Shown here: positions 27,167 to 34,232 of the stretch, one piece after another
How positions within the stretch are numbered: position 1 is the stretch's first letter
Layout of the letters: the number at the start of each line of letters is the position of its first letter
Assembly (NCBI GenBank): GCA_016937215.1
Contig: JAFGWI010000167.1
Span: 1 to 47,421, forward strand
Direction: 5' to 3'
DNA from: Spirochaetales bacterium
Lineage (GTDB): Bacteria > Spirochaetota > Spirochaetia > SZUA-6 > JAFGRV01
DNA: 47,421 bases
Made by a program: the position numbers and the translations under genes
Notes under the pieces: model-generated
Databases searched by the model: none
What the model was told of the DNA's origin: nothing
The model's input: only the letters and a program-made list of their open reading frames with translations

Positions 27167-27829
27167 ATGATAGCGAATCTGGAAGTATTAAACCATGATT
27201 ATCTTGAAAGTCTGTTAAAGGGCGACCGGCGCAAAGCGAGTGAAATGATTATGAGAGCTGTGGAAGAGGGGATAAATATAAAAGATATTTATCTACATAT
27301 TTTTCAGCCAAGTCTTTATGAAATTGGTCGCCTTTGGCAAAACAATAAAATCAGTGTTGCTGTTGAACATTTTTGTACTGCTTCAACCCAGCTTATCATT
27401 TCTCAATTGTATCCATATATTTTCAACAATAATAAAAAAGGGCGGCGGATGATTGCCACTTGTGTTGGCAGCGAACTTCATGAAATGGGTATTCGTATTG
27501 TAGCCGACTTTTTTGAGATGGATGGATGGGATACCTATTACCTTGGGGCTAATAGTCCGACCAATAGTGTTATAGAAGCAATCGAAAGTTATCAGGCCCA
27601 ATTAATTGCCATTTCAGCTACCATGACTTTTCATATTAAAGCCTTGAAGGATCTAGTCGCAGCCATAAGAAATAGCAGCGCGGGAAAAAATCTGGCTGTT
27701 CTGGTTGGAGGACGACCCTTTAATTTATCAGCGGATCTTTGGCAGCAGGTAAAGGCCGATGGTTTTGGGAAAGACGCCCAGGACGCGATTGATCAGGCAA
27801 ATAAAATAGTTGAAGGAAAATATAAATGA
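27167..27829 (+). CDS. B12-binding protein with CarH-like W-x9-EH light-sensor motif
   Basis: The protein has 220 residues. Residues 1-95 are a helical bundle containing W-x9-EH (W at 64, RLWQNNKISVAVEHF), the motif that covers the upper cobalamin face in CarH/LitR photoreceptors. Residues 100-220 form a B12-binding Rossmann domain: VGSELHEMGIRIVADF holds an E-x-H-x-x-G form of the D-x-H-x-x-G lower-ligand motif, followed by YYLGAN, SATMT and LVGGRPF. No MerR DNA-binding domain is present, so it cannot act as CarH does. Output is more likely through the histidine kinase encoded 36 bases downstream. AGAGG lies 7 bases before the ATG. The B12 domain is certain; light sensing is inference. Confidence 0.88.
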   Translation: MIANLEVLNHDYLESLLKGDRRKASEMIMRAVEEGINIKDIYLHIFQPSLYEIGRLWQNNKISVAVEHFCTASTQLIISQLYPYIFNNNKKGRRMIATCVGSELHEMGIRIVADFFEMDGWDTYYLGANSPTNSVIEAIESYQAQLIAISATMTFHIKALKDLVAAIRNSSAGKNLAVLVGGRPFNLSADLWQQVKADGFGKDAQDAIDQANKIVEGKYK

Positions 27830-27865
27830 GGAATGTATTATTTTTATTTATGCGGATTGGTTTAT

Positions 27866-29050
27866 ATGGGCCTTGTATTTAAATGCGACAAATCGGGTAA
27901 AATAATTAAAATTCTGGAAAATAATTTTTTTGATAGTATCAAATTGAAAGAATTTGATAATTGGTTAGACTTTATTGATCAGGAAAACAGGGTTAAAGGG
28001 GAATTTTTTGTTAAGGAAATTATAGAAACAGGTTTTGCGGTTAATTGGGAAATCAACATTTCGGCAAGCGGAAAAATTGAATCCTGTCATTTTGTCGGAA
28101 TCAAGGAAAACCGTTTTATTCTTGTTTTTATAGTTCGTAATATCGGGGAATTGGACCCATTGTTGGACCGTTTCATGATAAGTAACAGGATGAAAAAACA
28201 GCTTTCATTTGTCAAAGAAATCATCCAGTTAAAAAATACCGATGATAATCGTTATTTAAATGAAATATCGAGTTTAAATAATGAATTGATCAATCTTCAA
28301 CGTCAGCTCACCAAAAGTAATATTGAACTGGAGAAATTGAACATTCAAAAAAACAGATTCCTGGGAATGGCGGCTCACGATTTGCGTAATCCGCTTTCCA
28401 ATATTCTCAATTTATCGGAATTACTAATGGAGACTTCCGGAAAATTGAATAAGGAACAAATTCAATTTTTAAAGTACATCCATGACCGGAGCCAGTTTAT
28501 GATTCAACTTGTAGAAGACCTTTTGAATATTACGACAATAGAAAGTGGAACAATCGAATTAAAAAGGAAATTGGTGGATGTGACGGAGATGACAGAGAAA
28601 AATATTGAATTGAACAGAATGTTGGCTGCCAAAAAATCAATGGAATTGATATTTAGTTCAACACTTAAGCCAACTTCCCAAATCGCGGAAGTTGACAGCA
28701 GAAAAATCGAACAGGTTTTAAATAATCTAATCTTCAATGCCATAAAATATTCCAAACCTGGAAATGATATTTATATTAAACTCGAAGAAAAGGATGACAC
28801 CATTATTTTTTCGGTTGTGGACCAGGGCTTGGGTATAAAAGAAGAAGAAATGGATCTTTTATTCAAAGCCTTCAGAAAAACAACCAATGAAGCAACCGGA
28901 GGTGAGGGAAGTACGGGTTTGGGATTATACATTTCAAAACGAATTGTTGAAGCTCATGGAGGGCAAATCAAAGCTGAAAGTGTTTATGGAAAGGGGTCTG
29001 TTTTTTCCTTTAGCTTGCCCAAGTACAAGGGAAACAAAAAATCCGAATAA
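27866..29050 (+). CDS. soluble histidine kinase coupled to the B12-binding protein
   Basis: The kinase has 394 residues from ATG 27866; the ATG at 27833 gives 405 residues, but the only good ribosome site abuts it. Residues 1-110 form a PAS-like sensor without obvious ligand residues. A heptad-rich coiled coil follows (ISSLNNELINLQRQL). HisKA has the phospho-acceptor His in MAAHDLRNPLSN, and HATPase has NLIFNAIKYS (N box), DQGLGI (G1) and GSTGLGLYISKRI (G2). No transmembrane helix is present, so it works in the cytoplasm and could receive a signal directly from the B12 protein. No response regulator is adjacent. Kinase identity is certain; the partner is inferred. Confidence 0.92.
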   Translation: MGLVFKCDKSGKIIKILENNFFDSIKLKEFDNWLDFIDQENRVKGEFFVKEIIETGFAVNWEINISASGKIESCHFVGIKENRFILVFIVRNIGELDPLLDRFMISNRMKKQLSFVKEIIQLKNTDDNRYLNEISSLNNELINLQRQLTKSNIELEKLNIQKNRFLGMAAHDLRNPLSNILNLSELLMETSGKLNKEQIQFLKYIHDRSQFMIQLVEDLLNITTIESGTIELKRKLVDVTEMTEKNIELNRMLAAKKSMELIFSSTLKPTSQIAEVDSRKIEQVLNNLIFNAIKYSKPGNDIYIKLEEKDDTIIFSVVDQGLGIKEEEMDLLFKAFRKTTNEATGGEGSTGLGLYISKRIVEAHGGQIKAESVYGKGSVFSFSLPKYKGNKKSE

Positions 29051-29121
29051 ACAACTCCACAAACAGCCATTTTCCCCTGTATTCAGCGGTAAATCGATTT
29101 GGTTTTTTATGTATTTAGAAT

Positions 29122-29243
29122 GTAACTGTTCAGCAAGTTCTACGATGTCATCCTGAACAAAGCGAAGCGGAGTGAAGAATTCTTTATCGTTCCACCTCAG
29201 AATAACATCAAAGTATATTCTTCCATAATGGCTGAATAGTTAC
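29122..29243 (+). repeat. MITE-like element with family-2 arm inside
   Basis: Terminal inverted repeats GTAACTGTTCAGC (29122-29134) and GCTGAATAGTTAC (29231-29243) match with one difference. Inside lies a family-2 arm pair (CATCCTGAACAAAGCGAAG, then CCTCAGAATAAC). The right terminus recurs at 41625-41637. The size of 122 bases and lack of coding capacity suggest a small non-autonomous element. Confidence 0.6.
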
Positions 29244-29295
29244 TTTAGAATTAAGAAAGAATGATTTGTAAAACAGCTTTTTTGTTTCTATATAG

Positions 29296-29414
29296 AGGCA
29301 CTTTTAAAACCAAAGTTTTGAAAGTGCCTTAATACTAAATAATATAAGAAATTACCTAAATTCACTGCGGAATGTGGGTAATATTAAAAATGACTCCTTT
29401 AACGCGGAAAGTGA
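29296..29414 (+). repeat. dispersed repeat, family 3, composite copy
   Basis: An 9-bp hairpin AGGCACTTT/AAAGTGCCT is followed by TAAATAATATAAGAAATTAC, then CTGCGGAATGTGGG, and after a short space an inverted end CGCGGAAAGTGAG. The middle and right end match the complete copy at 34113-34232. With the preceding element this fills the 443-base gap 29051-29493. Confidence 0.6.
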
Positions 29415-29493
29415 GTATTAACGATTGAATTTGGATATAGAATCCTCTATATTATTCAATACAAATAATTAGATTATGAATTAGGAATTGAAA

Positions 29494-30333
29494 ATGCAGG
29501 TTAAAATGAGTGTGATTTGCCTTTTTTGTGTGATGTTTTTTGCCTGTGGTAATAGGCTTCCAGGAAAAAACGTGTGTAAAAATCCCTCTTTTGAAAATAT
29601 TGGCAACAACAGCAGGATTCATGACTGGGATACATCGGCCTGGGTTGACACCAAGGAAGCCAGATTGTTTTCGGCTTCAGAAGAAGCCTTGGAGGGTGAA
29701 CATTCCGGGCTGATCATGAATAAGGTAGAAAATCATTGTTATTATATTCAGACTATTGATGTCAAGGAAAACGCCAAGTACGAAATAACGGTGTTTGCCA
29801 AAACAAAGAATGTGGGCACAGACAGAAAAGGCGCGACCCTTGATGTGGCCAATGTTTTGTCGGCAGTCGGTGATTTACGAGGCGATACTGACTGGACAAA
29901 AATAGGCATGTACCTTGAAACCCGGAAGGGTATTCACTCAATTCAAATCATGCTTGCTCTGGGTTATTTTGGTTCCCTGAACACAGGAACTGTCTGGTTT
30001 GATCAAGTCCAGGTAAAAGAGCTTGAACAGTTTTCGGAAAATTATCCCAAATCCATTATTCAGGTGCAGGATGATTTTTCAAAGATATCCCAAGAAGCCA
30101 ATGTTAACCAGACTGTGGCTGATAAAGTAAAGGAAACACTGGATTTGTTTTCAATAGTCAGCTCTCTGATTATCTTTTTGGGAACGCTTTTATATTTGGT
30201 CTTTTATGTTCACAAGGACCGGCCACTACCGGAAATAAATACTTCAGATAATATAAATATACAGCCCGATTCATCGGAAGCAGCTGATAAGGTTCAGAAT
30301 GAAACCACTGAAAACCAGGAGCCTATTGAATGA
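29494..30333 (+). CDS. lipoprotein with CBM-like domain and C-terminal membrane helix
   Basis: The protein has 279 residues from ATG 29494 (AGGA 7 bases upstream; TTG 29488 is too close). A short signal peptide ends with the lipobox FFAC. Residues 28-185 resemble a carbohydrate-binding jelly roll of the CBM4/9 type: NPSFENIG, then HDWDTSAW, LEGEHSGLIM, YYIQTIDVKENAKYEITVFAK and a closing TVWFDQVQVKEL. A transmembrane helix follows (SIVSSLIIFLGTLLYLVFYV), then an acidic cytoplasmic tail. The dual lipid plus membrane-helix anchoring is odd; possibly one of them is not used. Its end overlaps the GT-C-like gene by 4 bases (ATGA). Confidence 0.78.
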   Translation: MQVKMSVICLFCVMFFACGNRLPGKNVCKNPSFENIGNNSRIHDWDTSAWVDTKEARLFSASEEALEGEHSGLIMNKVENHCYYIQTIDVKENAKYEITVFAKTKNVGTDRKGATLDVANVLSAVGDLRGDTDWTKIGMYLETRKGIHSIQIMLALGYFGSLNTGTVWFDQVQVKELEQFSENYPKSIIQVQDDFSKISQEANVNQTVADKVKETLDLFSIVSSLIIFLGTLLYLVFYVHKDRPLPEINTSDNINIQPDSSEAADKVQNETTENQEPIE

Positions 30334-31574
30334 TACCGCTTAAAAAGAAACCTTTAATTTTTCAGACAGATTTTCTTTTGTTCGCTCTTTTGACCCTGGC
30401 TTTATGGATTTTTCTTTTATATTCAGTCGGCCATCAAATTCAGGACCACTCGCCCCACGACGTTCATACTCAACAGGCCAATGCCTGGCTTCAGGGGCGG
30501 ATTTCTTTGCCCCAGGACATCGGCCATCTGGAACTGGCCTTTTACAGGGATAATATTTATGCGAGTTTTCCGCCAATCAGTACTTTTATGGAATTACCTC
30601 TGGCCGTTTTTTTTGGCTACAATACACCCAATACCTTTGAACTTTTGCTGTTTTCCTGGCTTACCATGGTGTTTATTTTTTTTATTTTATTTAAGCTTAC
30701 CGAGAATAAAACCCTCAGTTATTTGGGTGCCTTTGCCTTTTTATGGGGCAGTAATGCCTTATGGATGTCCCTGGAAGGCGCGGTTTGGCACCAAGGCCAT
30801 TTGTTCGGTCTGTTTTTTGCTGTGACCGCTTTTTTTGTTCTGTTTTACAGTCAGAATATATATTTAGTCGGCCTTGGCTCTTTTTTTCTGTCCTGTGCTG
30901 TTGGCGGCCGTCCCTTTTACTTGTTTTTGATTGTTTTTTATTTTTTTCAGGTTTATAAAAAATATCCGAAGCTGAAGTCGCTTATTATTGCCGCTTTTGG
31001 CATGGTGCCTATGGGCGCTTTTTACGGGATTTACAATTATATACGTTTTGATTCATTTTTTGAATTCGGTCACACCTATCTGCCCTGGTCACAGGAACTA
31101 CCGGACGGGGTTTTCAGCACCGCCTATTTCGCGCGCAATATCAAATTTGCCACACTGGAGTTTCCCACTGTAAACTCGGTATATGGATTTCTTGATTTTC
31201 ACGGCCGGGGAACATCGGTTCTGGTTCATTCACCCTTTCTGCTCTTGAGTTTTTTGTTTTTTCTGCGCAGGGAATCGAACATTTGGGAAAAACTTGCCGG
31301 CCTGGCTTCTTTTATCATGATCTGGGGATCATTGCTCATGCATGAATCCAATGGATGGTATCAATTCGGCTACCGATACAGTGTGGATTTGATTCCCCTG
31401 TTTGTTGTGTTTTTCGGTCTGTTTTTCAAAAAAGACACGACCCTCGGTTTTGGGCCCTTTGTGCTGAAAGTTCAGCAGCGTTATAGCCTGGTTATAATTG
31501 TGGCAGTATTTTCAGTGATCATGAATATTTACGGGGCTTTTTGGTATTATGTGTTAGACCGGGTTGCAAGATAA
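30330..31574 (+). CDS. polytopic membrane protein, GT-C/GT39-like
   Basis: The protein has 414 residues with about ten hydrophobic helices. The first extracytoplasmic loop (HDVHTQQANAWLQGRIS) contains acidic and His residues in the place where GT-C glycosyltransferases carry their metal/donor-binding Asp. Loops GRPFY and NYIRFDSFFEFGHTYL recall the dolichyl-mannosyltransferase/ArnT-like group. Such enzymes move sugars from lipid donors onto proteins or lipids outside the membrane. Catalytic residues cannot be assigned with certainty. It is translationally coupled to the CBM-like lipoprotein, which may be its acceptor or partner. A family-1 repeat follows and can act as terminator. Confidence 0.7.
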   Translation: MIPLKKKPLIFQTDFLLFALLTLALWIFLLYSVGHQIQDHSPHDVHTQQANAWLQGRISLPQDIGHLELAFYRDNIYASFPPISTFMELPLAVFFGYNTPNTFELLLFSWLTMVFIFFILFKLTENKTLSYLGAFAFLWGSNALWMSLEGAVWHQGHLFGLFFAVTAFFVLFYSQNIYLVGLGSFFLSCAVGGRPFYLFLIVFYFFQVYKKYPKLKSLIIAAFGMVPMGAFYGIYNYIRFDSFFEFGHTYLPWSQELPDGVFSTAYFARNIKFATLEFPTVNSVYGFLDFHGRGTSVLVHSPFLLLSFLFFLRRESNIWEKLAGLASFIMIWGSLLMHESNGWYQFGYRYSVDLIPLFVVFFGLFFKKDTTLGFGPFVLKVQQRYSLVIIVAVFSVIMNIYGAFWYYVLDRVAR

Positions 31575-31607
31575 ATCCATTTGCCGGACAAAAAATCGTG
31601 GTTTTTT

Positions 31608-31755
31608 GGGCGTTACCTGCCGCCCAGGGGCATGGCAGGCCAGGCTTTCCGCAACTTCGCTGCCGCTTCGAACAAAAAGGCCGCTTTAAAGCGCGGCCTT
31701 TTTGTTGGCCGGTTTTTTTTGAAAAAAAAGCCGGCCTTGCTCCAATCCTTAACGC
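31608..31755 (+). repeat. GGGCGTT structured repeat (family 1), copy A
   Basis: It runs from GGGCGTTACC to CCAATCCTTAACGC. Hairpin 1: CCTGCC/GGCAGG (31616-31639). Box: GCAACTTCGCTGCCGCTTCG. Hairpin 2: perfect 14-bp AACAAAAAGGCCGC/GCGGCCTTTTTGTT (31671-31706). Hairpin 3: GGCCGG-T8 with A8-G-CCGGCC (31707-31736). Hairpin 2 has a GC stem followed by T5 on both strands, like a bidirectional terminator. ORFs across it are artefacts. Confidence 0.85.
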
Positions 31756-31817
31756 ATTTACAGCCGAATTTTCTTTTATCAGAAGACCTAACAATCCTTT
31801 TATGATAGTAAGGAAAA

Positions 31818-31902
31818 ATCATAAAAATCGCGGATAAGTTATTTTATTACCGGATAATAAAGTATAATTTAAAGCTGTCTGCTAATGGCAGGATTTTTGC
31901 GA
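31818..31902 (-). repeat. dispersed repeat, family 4, copy 2
   Basis: On the minus strand it has CCTGCCATTAGCAGACAGCT, then TAAATTATA, then ATAACTTATCCGCGATTTTT, in the same order as the copies at 26371-26470 and 47186-47295. Confidence 0.65.
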
Positions 31903-31945
31903 TTAGCTCTATAATAACGATTTTATTGGAGAAAATAAAAGCTTG

Positions 31946-32056
31946 ATGAATGAACCTAAAAAGTATACGCTTATCATCGTTGCAAGCTGTATTGTAGCTG
32001 TATTTAAGATCCCTATATTCACCTTTGGTAAAAATTATTTATTGTCAGAATTATGA
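31946..32056 (+). CDS. 36-residue ORF overlapping the ktrB start
   Basis: The short frame encodes a 36-residue peptide with one hydrophobic helix (YTLIIVASCIVAVFK, then IPIFTFG). Its TGA overlaps the ktrB ATG as ATGA, a usual sign of translational coupling, and ktrB has no ribosome site of its own. GGAG lies 14 bases upstream of the ATG, or 11 before an in-frame TTG at 31943, so initiation is imperfect. It could be a small membrane subunit of the K+ transporter, a leader peptide, or the detached first helix of KtrB. Conservation is not tested. Confidence 0.45.
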   Translation: MNEPKKYTLIIVASCIVAVFKIPIFTFGKNYLLSEL

Positions 32057-33381
32057 TGCGATCAGAAACTTTTATTTTACTATCATTTTTTATATCTTTA
32101 ATCATTATTGGGACTGTTTTTCTTTTGTTGCCGCTTTCCTGGAACGGAACTGAACCCTTATCTGTGATTAACGCGTTTTTTACCTCGACATCGGCGGTTT
32201 GTGTTACAGGGCTGATTACAGTTGATACATCTCTTTACAGCCGCTTTGGCCAAATCGTTATCCTTCTTTTGATACAAATGGGAGGATTGGGCTTAATCAG
32301 TTTTTCCACCTTATATATTGTGCTTCCCAGCAGAAAAATATCACTTAAAGGAAGCACAATGATAAAAGAATATTTTCTGGATTCAGTGGAATTCGAACCA
32401 AGAAAAATCATCAGTCTTATTTTTTTCTTTACGTTATTTATAGAAGCCATAGGTACGGTTTTTTTGTATTTCGGTTTTTCAGAGACCATGAAGGAAGATG
32501 CTTTTTATTATGCTTTATTTCACTCCATTTCCGCTTTTTGTAATGCTGGTTTTTCTCTGTTTCCCAATAATCTGGAAAACTATAAAAACAATGAATTAAT
32601 CAACATAACCATTATGCTGTTAATAATTTTAGGCGGTATTGGGTTTATCGTTTTAAGAGATCTAATAAAACGAATTAAAGGAGAGAAAAAGCATATTGCC
32701 CTGCACACAAAAATGGTTTTGATTACAAGTATTTTTCTCATTATATTCGGCAGTATAATGATATTTTTTATCGAATCAAATCATCTTTTGAAAGAACATA
32801 GTCTTAAAGATAAAATACTAATCAGTCTTTTTCAGGCGGTGACGCCTCGTACCGCGGGTTTCAATACAGTGCCTTTCAACGAAATGTTCCCCATTGTGCA
32901 ATTCTTACTCATCCCCTTCATGATTATAGGGGGAGCCCCGGGGTCCATATCGGGCGGTATCAAAGTGACCACGTTTTTTATTCTGTTTTTAGTACTTACC
33001 AAAAGGATAAATCCGGAAAAAGGTATTTCGATCTTTAAAAGGAGAGTACCGCCTCATACGATTTATCGCATATCAATTTTCACTATAAAGGCTATAACAT
33101 TTTTAATCTTAAGTTTCTCGCTTCTTGTTCTATCTGAATCAGTATTTCATTCGGGTACTGAACATAGCTTTCTGGAACTCTTCTTTGAATCTGCTTCCGC
33201 CTTCGGGACTGTGGGATTATCCCTTGGTATAACAGCCGGTTTATCTTTGTTCGGGAAAGTCATTATCATTCTCACCATGCTCCTGGGAAGGATAGGTTTA
33301 TTGATATTGATGATGAATATATTTACTTCAAATAATAATCACGAGATTATATATCCAGCAGGGGAGGTTTTAACAAACTAA
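32053..33381 (+). CDS. ktrB: TrkH/KtrB-type potassium channel subunit (first)
   Basis: The protein has 442 residues. Four pseudo-repeats each carry a P-loop with the selectivity-filter Gly: SAVCVTGL near 50, SAFCNAGFS near 158, TPRTAGFNT near 273 and SAFGTVGLSLG near 390. QMGGLGLISF and GGAPGSISGGIKVTT (the gating-loop region) are also typical. It imports K+ together with a cytoplasmic RCK protein, encoded next with a 1-base TAATG overlap. The start is coupled to a 36-codon ORF. Length and motifs are normal for KtrB. Confidence 0.93.
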   Translation: MMRSETFILLSFFISLIIIGTVFLLLPLSWNGTEPLSVINAFFTSTSAVCVTGLITVDTSLYSRFGQIVILLLIQMGGLGLISFSTLYIVLPSRKISLKGSTMIKEYFLDSVEFEPRKIISLIFFFTLFIEAIGTVFLYFGFSETMKEDAFYYALFHSISAFCNAGFSLFPNNLENYKNNELINITIMLLIILGGIGFIVLRDLIKRIKGEKKHIALHTKMVLITSIFLIIFGSIMIFFIESNHLLKEHSLKDKILISLFQAVTPRTAGFNTVPFNEMFPIVQFLLIPFMIIGGAPGSISGGIKVTTFFILFLVLTKRINPEKGISIFKRRVPPHTIYRISIFTIKAITFLILSFSLLVLSESVFHSGTEHSFLELFFESASAFGTVGLSLGITAGLSLFGKVIIILTMLLGRIGLLILMMNIFTSNNNHEIIYPAGEVLTN

Positions 33382-34103
33382 TGAGACAATGCGCGATAAT
33401 AGGATTGGATATTTTCGGTTTACGAGCACTTGAAGAATTGATTGTTTTTAATATAGACATTCTTTTAATAGATAAGGATGAAGAATTAATTCAAAGCTAT
33501 AAAGACAAGGTATCAAGCGCCTTTGTCATGGATGTCACAAAACTGGAATCAGTTGAAAAAATGATTCCAAAATCAATTGATGTAGCCATAATTGATTTAG
33601 GCGGGAATATGGAAGCATCAATATTGATTATTCATTATTTGAAAGAATTAGGGATACAACAAATAGTTGTAACAGCTGATACGGATCAGCATGGTAAAAT
33701 ATTCGAGATTCTAGGGGCTACTATGGTGGTTTATCCTGAAAGGGAAGCCATTAAACGCATTATTCCCTTGCTGGTTTCTCCTTTATTGATGAATTACTTC
33801 CCTATCAGTGAAGATTTAATTATCGCTGAAGTGAAAGTCGCTTCCAAATTTACCGGTAAATCATTAATTCAGGTCGATTTAAGGAAAAATTATCAACTAA
33901 ATGTGATAGCTATCAAGAATCAGGAGAACAATAAATATCAGAATTTTAATCCTGCTTATCAATTTAAAAATGACGATGTTATCCTGGTGTCGGGAAATGA
34001 AAAGGATATATCAAAATTCATCCAGCAGCCGATCAAACCGCAAAATAAAGGATTAATGAGTTTTATTAAAGGTTTATTCACAACTAAAAAACAAAAGAAA
34101 TAA
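33381..34103 (+). CDS. ktrA: KtrA/TrkA RCK regulatory subunit of K+ uptake
   Basis: The protein has 240 residues. Residues 1-125 form the RCK_N Rossmann domain (AIIGLDIFGLRALEEL, then LIDKDEE and VVTADT). Residues 140-215 form RCK_C (IIAEVKVASKFTGKSLIQVDL, FKNDDVILVSGNEKDI). The nucleotide loop reads GLDIFG rather than the usual GLGRFG, so one conserved Gly is replaced by Asp, which might change nucleotide preference. A basic tail (FTTKKQKK) ends the protein. It overlaps ktrB by one base and forms one transporter with it, and could also serve the second KtrB at 34233-35735. Confidence 0.93.
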   Translation: MRQCAIIGLDIFGLRALEELIVFNIDILLIDKDEELIQSYKDKVSSAFVMDVTKLESVEKMIPKSIDVAIIDLGGNMEASILIIHYLKELGIQQIVVTADTDQHGKIFEILGATMVVYPEREAIKRIIPLLVSPLLMNYFPISEDLIIAEVKVASKFTGKSLIQVDLRKNYQLNVIAIKNQENNKYQNFNPAYQFKNDDVILVSGNEKDISKFIQQPIKPQNKGLMSFIKGLFTTKKQKK

Positions 34104-34112
34104 TGATTAGAT

Positions 34113-34232
34113 CCCACTTTCCGCACATAAAATATTAACTTCTTATATTATAGAAAAATAGAAAAGGCGATTTTGCAAATCGCAAATTCTTAATAATGTA
34201 AGAAAGTACCTAAATTCACTGCGGAATGTGGG
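34113..34232 (+). repeat. dispersed repeat, family 3, complete copy
   Basis: A 120-base element has terminal inverted repeats CCCACTTTCCGC and GCGGAATGTGGG (one mismatch) and an internal hairpin GCGATTT/AAATCGC (34167-34183). It ends exactly at the stop of the minus-strand KtrB gene and separates two convergent K+ transporter units. Confidence 0.75.

Noticed and set aside
31608-31755. Family-1 repeats as integron attC sites
   Set aside because: The ends read GGGCGTT...AACGC, the opposite polarity to attC (RYYYAAC...GTTRRRY), and no integrase or cassette array is present.
31519-31837. Several 70-100 codon frames on both strands across the family-1 repeat
   Set aside because: They read through perfect hairpins and repeat in other copies only as noise.
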